From: Syntrophaceae bacterium
GTDB lineage: Bacteria; Desulfobacterota; Syntrophorhabdia; Syntrophorhabdales; WCHB1-27
NCBI GenBank assembly: GCA_003165115.1
Contig: PLSJ01000243.1
Span: 200-13,765, forward strand
Length of the DNA: 13,566 bases
Direction of reading: 5' to 3'
In this document: piece by piece, positions 6,164 to 12,187 of the stretch
Position numbering within the stretch: the stretch's first letter is position 1
How the letters are laid out: every line of letters begins with the position of its first letter
Position numbers and translations under genes: made by a program
The notes under the pieces: model-generated
The model's input: the letters and a program-made list of their open reading frames with translations, nothing else
Told to the model about the DNA's origin: nothing
Databases searched by the model: none

Positions 6164-7723
6164 CTACTTTTCTCCGGCGGCATTGATGCCCGCGATCCGG
6201 CCGAAGACGATGCAATTCGGGATGGCGTTTCCACCAAGCCGGTTGGTCCCCTGCACGCCGCCGCAGACTTCACCGGCCGCGAACATGCGGGGAATGGGAT
6301 TACCCCAGATGTCGATCACTTGTGCCCTCGCGTCGATCCTGATGCCGCCCATGCAGTGGTGGATGGCGGGCCACTGAGCGATGGCGTAGAACGGTCCCTC
6401 CAGCAGGGGCGTCATGTTTTTTGTCATCGGTTTGTTGAATTCGGGGTCTTTTCCCTCTTTGACGTACGAGTTATGCAGGGCTACCGTCTCCTCAAGGCCG
6501 GCTTCGGGTATGCCCAGCTTTTGGGCCAGCTCGCCGATTGTATCCGCCTTGACGAACCTTCCCCGTGCAATGCCTTTTTCGATCTCTTCCTTGCCGACCG
6601 CCAGCTTGTCGAACACCTTCCCGTTCAGGATCGCATACGTCGGCTTCTGGCCCGACGCTATCTGGGTATTGGAGACCACGTCGCGCCGCTCCAGCTCGTT
6701 CACGAACCTCTTGCCCTGCTTATTGACGTAAAATAAGCCGAAGCCGGTCCCGGAATAAGGGTGGATGGCAAAAGAGTCTATGATGCCCTTCTCGGGCTCG
6801 GCGCACGGATAAAGCTGAATGAATTCAAGATGGAGGGCGTCGGCGCCGACGGACTGCGCGTACCGGATCATCTCACCGGTCGCTCCCGGCTGGTTCGTGC
6901 AATTGTACTCGGGGACAAGGGTGGGGTTAAAGCTCATGCGCATCTTCACGTCCCTGCTGAACCCTCCAGCCGCTATGATGAGTCCGCGGTTGATCCTGAT
7001 ATTGCTCTTCTTCTTTCCCGCCGTTACTTCGACGCCCAGGACCGGGCCTTCCGCATCCTTCCGCCAGATCCACGTCACCCGTGTATTCAGCCTGATTTTT
7101 GCGCCCCGCTTCTCGGCAAGCTTTCTCAGGGGCTCCGTAAACCCGCGGCCGACACCCTCGTCCGCCTGATAGCTTCGATACGCCGAGTGGCCCCCGATGC
7201 GGGGCAGCGTCTCCCTGATCGCGGCCCCGTTGTCGATAAGCAGGTTGAGGCCGTCGGGGGCGCCTTTTACCATGACCTCGACCAGCTCCGGCATGTTGAA
7301 ATAGTCCCCGCCCTTGAGCGTGTCCGCTTTGTGGCGTTCCCAACTGTCTTCGCCGAGGTTAAGCTTCTGCCTGAGGTGGAGCTTGCTGTCCCAGGAGCAA
7401 TAACCGCCCCCTGAGATGATGGAATTTCCCCCGTATACGGGCATTTTCTCCAGGATGACCACGTTGGCTCCCGCCCCGGCGGCCTCCGCCGCGGCTGCCA
7501 GGCCGGCAAAGCCGGAACCCACGATCACCACGTCGACCCGCTCGTCCCACCTGGCCGGCAGTTTTCGCGTCCCGGCCTCCGCCGGCGCGGGATTGAGGTT
7601 GAGGGCCAGGCCCGTTGCGGCCAGGGCGCCTACGCCGATCCCCGACTTCAGGAACCCCCGGCGATTGACGTTCGATGCGCCGGGACCTTTAATCTCCTCG
7701 GGTGAACCATTGCATTTCTTCAC
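6164..7723 (-). CDS. Tat-exported FAD-dependent oxidoreductase, fumarate-reductase/flavocytochrome c flavoprotein family
   Basis: 519 residues. A Tat signal (NRRGFLKSG at 20-28, hydrophobic stretch to about 45, likely cleavage near AEA-G at 50/51) predicts export to the periplasm with FAD bound. The GxGxxG FAD motif is at 69-74 with E92 at the end of the second strand (VVILEK). Active-site residues of the Shewanella soluble fumarate reductase appear conserved: R347 (ERRD), H456 (HHCMGG) and R495 (GTNRLGGNAI). The His of that family's QxHP motif is Tyr here (Y305 in QLYP), so the substrate may not be fumarate. No CXXCH haem motif or FMN-binding domain is present, so a separate electron donor is needed. 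A GTG start with AAGGAGGTG ahead is clear. It is last in the mutase operon, 36 bases after the MmgE/PrpD gene. Other possible substrates include mesaconate-like or aconitate-like enoates and urocanate. Confidence 0.88.
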   Translation of the reverse strand: MKKCNGSPEEIKGPGASNVNRRGFLKSGIGVGALAATGLALNLNPAPAEAGTRKLPARWDERVDVVIVGSGFAGLAAAAEAAGAGANVVILEKMPVYGGNSIISGGGYCSWDSKLHLRQKLNLGEDSWERHKADTLKGGDYFNMPELVEVMVKGAPDGLNLLIDNGAAIRETLPRIGGHSAYRSYQADEGVGRGFTEPLRKLAEKRGAKIRLNTRVTWIWRKDAEGPVLGVEVTAGKKKSNIRINRGLIIAAGGFSRDVKMRMSFNPTLVPEYNCTNQPGATGEMIRYAQSVGADALHLEFIQLYPCAEPEKGIIDSFAIHPYSGTGFGLFYVNKQGKRFVNELERRDVVSNTQIASGQKPTYAILNGKVFDKLAVGKEEIEKGIARGRFVKADTIGELAQKLGIPEAGLEETVALHNSYVKEGKDPEFNKPMTKNMTPLLEGPFYAIAQWPAIHHCMGGIRIDARAQVIDIWGNPIPRMFAAGEVCGGVQGTNRLGGNAIPNCIVFGRIAGINAAGEK

Positions 7724-7727
7724 AAGA

Positions 7728-7736
7728 CACCTCCTT
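7728..7736 (-). promoter_or_regulatory. Strong ribosome binding site fixing a GTG start
   Basis: AAGGAGGTG on the minus strand lies 4 bases ahead of the GTG at 7723. It is a near-perfect anti-16S match and decides the start of the Tat flavoprotein. Confidence 0.85.
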
Positions 7737-7759
7737 AGGATTTGGCAACACGATATGTT

Positions 7760-9127
7760 TCATCCCAAAAGGAGCAGAGGGACCAGGCCACGCACGTCGT
7801 CCATCGCATCGAGTCCGTCCACGGCCCGGATGATGGCGTCTGCCTGTTTTTCGGGAACGGGTTTCGCCGCGAACCCCAGGCAATCCCTGAAGCGCTGCAT
7901 GTGCTCCTCCCCGGACAGGGGCTTTTCCGGGAAACCCGGAACGAAATCTATGCTTTTCAGGTGCTCTTTTCCGCTTTTCATCAGGACCCGCATGTCCAGG
8001 GGCGTATGTCCCCGCTTTTCCATGTCGGCCTCCGAGATCACCTCGACCTTTTCCGCAAGCCTCAGGACCTCCGGGTCCCTGATCATTGCTTCCTCGAAAT
8101 AGGCCAGCTTCGAGCCTTTGCGTAACAGAGCGGACGCCACGCAGTAGCGGATGCTGAACTGTGCGTTGACCTTGGGATTGCTGCCGACCTGAAAAGGATG
8201 GCCCACCAGTTTATACGTGTAAGGCGGGACGGTGATCTCCACACGTTCGACGTCACCGGATTCGATGCCTTCATCCGCCATCAGCCCCAGTATCACGTCC
8301 GTGCTCCCCTGGGTAAGGCCGCAGCTCGGGTATTTCTTGAACACCAGCTTCCGCACCTCATAGGTCGCGCCGAGACCCGAAAGCACCTTTTCCGGCGACA
8401 CGCGGTCCCTGCCGAAAAGGTGGAAGTAGCCGTACACCCCGTCGAGGAAGTTTACCGGTCCCGTGATGCCGCGCCCCGCGAGCCTGGCGCAGGTCACGCC
8501 GCTTTCCGCGACCCACCCTTCGATCACCCTCACCGCGAGGGAGCCGTCCACGTTGGCCTGAAAGCTCGCCCCGCACTTGTTGAAGGCAAGGGCCAGGGCG
8601 TTCCAGGTCTCCTTTTCGGAAAGACGGAGTATCTTCGCGGCCGCCGCCGTCGAGGCGAAGGGCACGGCCACGCCCGTCGGGTCGAAGCCGTCGTATTCCG
8701 GCTCGCCCAGGTTCAACCTCACCGCCAGCTCGCATCCAACCGCGACGGCCGTCAGGAAGTCCTTCCCGCTGCACCCGCCGGCCAGCTCGGACGCGGCCAG
8801 CGCGGCCGGTATCGCGGCCGAGCCTATGTGGGCGCCGGGCGCGAGGGCGTCGCAAAAGTCGAGGGCCCGGGCCATTACGCCATTCACAAAGGCCGCCTGC
8901 TGGGCAGGGACCTTGCCGCCGTGGACGAGGATGGACGCCTCCGGTGCGCCTCCGATCTCTTTCGCCATATTCACGACCGCCTCGCAGCCGTCCGCGGAAG
9001 CGCCCGCGACCGTCGTGCCGAGGACGGCAAGCACCTGCTTCTTTATCAGCTCCACGGCCGAAGGCGGCACGTCGCCGAAGGCGGTGCCGCGGACAAAATC
9101 AACGACTCTCCGTTCGGTCTCCATCAT
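7760..9127 (-). CDS. MmgE/PrpD-family protein (2-methylcitrate dehydratase / aconitate decarboxylase superfamily), atypical active site
   Basis: 455 residues, full length for the family. Fold hallmarks are visible: ALDFCD followed by H100-x-GS, the mid-protein ITGPVNFLDG, KKYPSCG at 264-270 and NAQFSIRYCVASALL near 321-335. Known members dehydrate 2-methylcitrate, decarboxylate cis-aconitate or epimerise iminodisuccinate. Here several usual catalytic positions differ: GFHPTG reads GFDPTG (D149), the K-x-LH-x-G motif reads VRVIEG (V199, I202), and the His after YPSC is Q273. The usual dehydratase or decarboxylase chemistry is therefore doubtful; a hydratase, isomerase or epimerase acting on the mutase product is inference. 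No signal peptide, so cytoplasmic. Two adjacent ATG codons (9127, 9124) follow a GGAAGGTGA; the first is used here. It lies 43 bases after the TRAP gene. Confidence 0.88.
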   Translation of the reverse strand: MMETERRVVDFVRGTAFGDVPPSAVELIKKQVLAVLGTTVAGASADGCEAVVNMAKEIGGAPEASILVHGGKVPAQQAAFVNGVMARALDFCDALAPGAHIGSAAIPAALAASELAGGCSGKDFLTAVAVGCELAVRLNLGEPEYDGFDPTGVAVPFASTAAAAKILRLSEKETWNALALAFNKCGASFQANVDGSLAVRVIEGWVAESGVTCARLAGRGITGPVNFLDGVYGYFHLFGRDRVSPEKVLSGLGATYEVRKLVFKKYPSCGLTQGSTDVILGLMADEGIESGDVERVEITVPPYTYKLVGHPFQVGSNPKVNAQFSIRYCVASALLRKGSKLAYFEEAMIRDPEVLRLAEKVEVISEADMEKRGHTPLDMRVLMKSGKEHLKSIDFVPGFPEKPLSGEEHMQRFRDCLGFAAKPVPEKQADAIIRAVDGLDAMDDVRGLVPLLLLG

Positions 9128-9170
9128 TCACCTTCCTTTCATCTTTCACCGGGCTTATCCGTCACCGGTG

Positions 9171-10190
9171 CTATTTTCCGGTGTTCTTCAGGAAATCCCG
9201 TGCGAACCTGAGCACCTGGTCACCCGGCAGGCCCCTGGCTTTCATGTTCTTCACGTACTCGTCGAAGAGGGGCTCGACCTTCTGTGCCCACCTGGCGTTC
9301 TCTTCTGCGGAAAGGGTGATGACCTTATTGCCCCTCTTGGCGGAGAACTTCCGCCCCCCGTCGTCGATCCCCGCCCAGACCTGAGCCTGTTTTTCTATCC
9401 ACTCCTGGTTTATCTGCTCGATTGCCTTCTGGTCCTGGGGGGAGATGGCGTTCCACTTGGCCTTGTTCATCACGACGACGAAGGTCGCCGAGGAGGCGAT
9501 GCCATAGTCCTCGGTCGTATATTTGATCACCTCGCCCAGTTTCCAGCCGTCCAGTATCTCATAAGCCCCGGCGATACCGTCGCACACGCCCTTCGAGATG
9601 GCGTCATAGGAGTCTCCCATGGGCATCGCGACAGGCGTACCGCCGAGGAGCGCTATCATTCTGGCGGTGCTCCCGTAGGTCCTTATCTTCATGCCTTTCA
9701 GGTCTTCGAGTTTGGCTACGGGCTTCTTGGTGTGGAGGATGCCGGGGGTTTGGCCGTGGAAGTACATCACCTTCACTTCGTCCAGCTCCTTCGGCTTGAA
9801 CTTCGCGTAGTAGGCGTTCATGAGGTGCGTCGCCGCCGTCCCGTTCGGATACCCGAGGGGGTAGTCCAGCACCTCGGACAGGGGAAATTTCCCCATCGTA
9901 TAGCCGAGGACGCAGTTTCCCGCATCGACCACGCCCTGGACGATGCTGTCGTAGGTCTGGGCAGGCGCGGTCAGCGTCCCGCCCGGATAATGGCGGATCC
10001 TGACCCTGCCCGCTGTCCGTTTCTCCACTTCCTTGCACCATTCCGCGGTAACCTTCCATAGCTCGTGGCTCGGTGGAAAAAACGTCGAGAACCTGAGCTG
10101 GACGCTCTTTTCCTGGGCACACACAAGCGACCCGGCGAACAGGCTCATCAAGAAGACACATGCCACCACACGCGCGACGTTCCTTTTCAT
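9171..10190 (-). CDS. TRAP transporter substrate-binding protein, DctP family
   Basis: 339 residues. A Sec signal peptide (KRN, hydrophobic core 6-22, cleavage after VCA at 25) sends it to the periplasm. The mature part has the DctP pattern: LRFSTFFPPSHE at the first strand, GRVRIRHYPGG, then LKGMKIRTYGS, where R170 is the position that clamps a substrate carboxylate in this family, followed by GDSYDAISKGVCDG. It should deliver an organic acid to a DctQ/DctM permease, but neither permease gene lies between the neighbours in this window. The frame is open back to 10250, but the ATG at 10190 has GGGAGG five bases ahead and begins a proper signal peptide. Its place between glmL and the MmgE/PrpD gene suggests that its ligand feeds the pathway. 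Ligand identity is unknown. Confidence 0.92.
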   Translation of the reverse strand: MKRNVARVVACVFLMSLFAGSLVCAQEKSVQLRFSTFFPPSHELWKVTAEWCKEVEKRTAGRVRIRHYPGGTLTAPAQTYDSIVQGVVDAGNCVLGYTMGKFPLSEVLDYPLGYPNGTAATHLMNAYYAKFKPKELDEVKVMYFHGQTPGILHTKKPVAKLEDLKGMKIRTYGSTARMIALLGGTPVAMPMGDSYDAISKGVCDGIAGAYEILDGWKLGEVIKYTTEDYGIASSATFVVVMNKAKWNAISPQDQKAIEQINQEWIEKQAQVWAGIDDGGRKFSAKRGNKVITLSAEENARWAQKVEPLFDEYVKNMKARGLPGDQVLRFARDFLKNTGK

Positions 10191-10195
10191 TCGAT

Positions 10196-10201
10196 CCTCC
10201 C
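10196..10201 (-). promoter_or_regulatory. Ribosome binding site fixing the TRAP protein start
   Basis: GGGAGG on the minus strand ends 5 bases before the ATG at 10190. It selects this start over an in-frame ATG 60 bases upstream that would spoil the signal peptide. Confidence 0.8.
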
Positions 10202-10273
10202 TTCTCGTCCTTTGTACTCGTATGCAGACATACTCATCGTTCCCACCCATGCCTCTCGTCGGGGTTGCCCGAT

Positions 10274-11689
10274 TTACAGCGAGGCCGCCTTCAAATACTT
10301 CCTGGCAATTCTCAGGGCCGCGGCCGGAAACGCCTCGGCCAGCAACCCTATGCCGTACAGCATGTAATCCCGGTCTATGTACGCCTTCGGGGCTTGGGGC
10401 TTCAGGCTCCAGGGAGTTTCCGGGTTGAAGAGCGCGGACCGCAGGATCCTTTCCGGCTGCAGGCCGTACCTGAATATGCCGCCGGTCCCTATCATGTTTT
10501 CCACCGAAAGCAGGTTCTTCCCGTGCTGGACCATTATCTCGCCGACCACGGAAAATTCCTGCCGCAGGGTCCCTGCATGACGCCGGACGGCCGTCGAGAC
10601 AGCGGCCTCGGCGAGCACTATATCGACATTGAGCCCGACGTCCGTCGAAGGCACGTGCCCCACGTTGCGGGACAGGTAGTCGATATGCCGCCGGGCGTCA
10701 CATTCCCGCCCGTCCGCTTCGGGCACGATTGCCCTCAGCCTCGACAGGAACGCGTCGGGGCCGATAAGGTCGTAAATCGTCGGGGCGTTGTACCTGATCC
10801 CCAGGTCGCCTTCCACCGTCCTTTTTATCCGCAATTCGGGCAGGCCCCTGACGACCGTCTGGGGTGTCGCGGGAGAGGAGTCGGCGACGGAATGGATGTT
10901 CGTCGTGGCCCCGCCGACCTCGACGATGACGAGGCTGCCTATGCCCGGGTCGTCCCCGGCGCCGTTGGCGAGCAATGCCGCCGCCTGCAGCGTCGCCTTC
11001 GGCGTCGGCACGATCGGCGAGCCGATGAACGCGGCCGCCTTGTCCAGGCCTTTCGCCTTGGTGATGTGGGCGATGAAAATATCGCGGATGAGGGCCTGAG
11101 CCGGTTCCACCTCTACCGTCTCCAGGTTCGGCAGCACGTTTTTTGTCGTGTAAACCTGCTTGCCCCCCTGCTCCAGGGTCTCCCTGACCCTGCCCGTGGT
11201 CACGCGGTTGCCCGCGACCAGTATGGGACAGCGGATGTTTGATGCGGCAAGCATGCCCGCGTTGTGGATAATGACTTTCTTGTCGCCCCCGTCCGTCCCG
11301 CCGCACAGGAGGACGATGTCGCACGCCGCCGATTCTATCTCGCGGACTATCTCTTCGTCGATCTCGAAGCCGTAAGCGCAGACGACTTTCGCGCCCGCGC
11401 CCAGACACGCCCTGCGCGCCGCCTCTAAGGTCAGCTCGGGGACGAGCCCTATGGCCGCCATCTTCAAGCCGCCGGCGGCGCTGCTGCTCGCGTATTTGCC
11501 ATCCACCTTCTCCGGGTCCACCCCGCTTGACGCGGCCAGGTCGGTGAGGGCGTCGTTCAGTCCGATAGTGATGTCCGTACCGACCGTCGTGGGCGTCTGG
11601 GCCCTCCCCAGGATTATTTCTTTTTCGAGGTCCACCGCCGTCACTTTCGTATAGGTGCTTCCGAAATCCACCAGCAAGTAGGTGCTCAT
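10274..11689 (-). CDS. glmL: GlmL/MutL, ATP-dependent reactivating factor for the B12 mutase
   Basis: 471 residues of the ASKHA ATPase fold. The phosphate-1 loop is LLVDFGSTYTK (5-15), the phosphate-2 loop is IVEVGGATTN (255-264), and the adenosine motif is MIGTGGIFRYG (399-409). The family signature YASSSAAGGLKM is at 67-77. GlmL proteins are found with glutamate mutase genes and are thought to swap damaged cobalamin out of inactivated mutase, as the reactivases of diol dehydratase do. The neighbours agree: glmS starts 27 bases upstream and the catalytic subunit precedes that. ATG start with AAAGGAAG ahead. The name MutL here is unrelated to the mismatch-repair MutL. Confidence 0.95.
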   Translation of the reverse strand: MSTYLLVDFGSTYTKVTAVDLEKEIILGRAQTPTTVGTDITIGLNDALTDLAASSGVDPEKVDGKYASSSAAGGLKMAAIGLVPELTLEAARRACLGAGAKVVCAYGFEIDEEIVREIESAACDIVLLCGGTDGGDKKVIIHNAGMLAASNIRCPILVAGNRVTTGRVRETLEQGGKQVYTTKNVLPNLETVEVEPAQALIRDIFIAHITKAKGLDKAAAFIGSPIVPTPKATLQAAALLANGAGDDPGIGSLVIVEVGGATTNIHSVADSSPATPQTVVRGLPELRIKRTVEGDLGIRYNAPTIYDLIGPDAFLSRLRAIVPEADGRECDARRHIDYLSRNVGHVPSTDVGLNVDIVLAEAAVSTAVRRHAGTLRQEFSVVGEIMVQHGKNLLSVENMIGTGGIFRYGLQPERILRSALFNPETPWSLKPQAPKAYIDRDYMLYGIGLLAEAFPAAALRIARKYLKAASL

Positions 11690-11716
11690 CGTTTCTTCCT
11701 TTCGGCCCCGGAACCT

Positions 11717-12151
11717 TTAGTCGATGCCAAGATCAGCTTTCAGGGCCTGCACCGCTTCATCTGCCGTGCACGTATTCGGGAATGCGCGGTTGAAGCCCAT
11801 TGCCGTGAAGCGCCGCTCCACTTCGGGCCAGTTCTTTTCAAGCTCCAGCGGCGCCGCGACGGTGCCGCCCACATAGAGGATGATGTCCTTAATGCCCGCC
11901 TCGATGCATTTGTCCCTCAGCCCCTCGCAGTCGAGTAAGCCCATTCCGAACATCGACGACACGAGGATGGCGTCGGCGTCAATCTCGATGGCGGCGTTGA
12001 TGAATTCCTGCTGGGGAACGACGGCGCCAAGAAAAGCGACGGTGAACCCGGCGTCCTTGAACGCCTTCTGAAGCACCCATGCGCCGATCATGTGGCAGTC
12101 GGACCCGATCGTGCCGATGACGATACTCTTGTTTACCTCTCTCTTTTCCAC
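11717..12151 (-). CDS. glmS: B12-binding (sigma) subunit of a glutamate-mutase-type enzyme, GlmS
   Basis: 144 residues of the small cobalamin-binding Rossmann subunit. The base-off/His-on signature is complete: DxHxxG as GSDCHMIG (His22 is the lower cobalt ligand), S-x-M in VSSMFG in place of the usual S-x-L, and GG in YVGGTVA. It closely resembles the Clostridium cochlearium GlmS as I recall it. It carries adenosylcobalamin into the barrel of the catalytic subunit encoded 36 bases upstream. The start is GTG, preceded at 5 bases by a long GGAGGAGGAG. Cofactor function looks intact even though the partner's substrate site is not the classical one. This is not glucosamine-6-phosphate synthase, which shares the symbol. 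Confidence 0.95.
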   Translation of the reverse strand: MEKREVNKSIVIGTIGSDCHMIGAWVLQKAFKDAGFTVAFLGAVVPQQEFINAAIEIDADAILVSSMFGMGLLDCEGLRDKCIEAGIKDIILYVGGTVAAPLELEKNWPEVERRFTAMGFNRAFPNTCTADEAVQALKADLGID

Positions 12152-12156
12152 TTTAT

Positions 12157-12166
12157 CTCCTCCTCC
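12157..12166 (-). promoter_or_regulatory. Strong ribosome binding site fixing the glmS GTG start
   Basis: GGAGGAGGAG on the minus strand lies 5 bases before the GTG at 12151. No ATG fits the frame nearby, so it decides the start. Confidence 0.8.
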
Positions 12167-12187
12167 GGTCGGCCACGTGCGGTACCC

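Noticed and set aside
5422..6273. 283-residue TetR with a 70-residue N-terminal extension
   Set aside because: The extension lies upstream of the predicted promoter and overlaps the flavoprotein 3' end; its sequence is not TetR-like.
8577..10061. 494-residue open frame on the plus strand across the MmgE/PrpD and TRAP genes
   Set aside because: It spans two well-supported opposite-strand genes and their gap, has no recognisable domain, and no convincing ribosome binding site.
10220..10233. Small inverted repeat GTATG-N4-CATAC between glmL and the TRAP gene
   Set aside because: Only five base pairs, no T-run, and it cannot be told from chance in an 83-base gap.
10160..11242. 360-residue plus-strand open frame opposite glmL
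   Set aside because: Mirror of the glmL coding sequence; His/Arg-rich, no motif.
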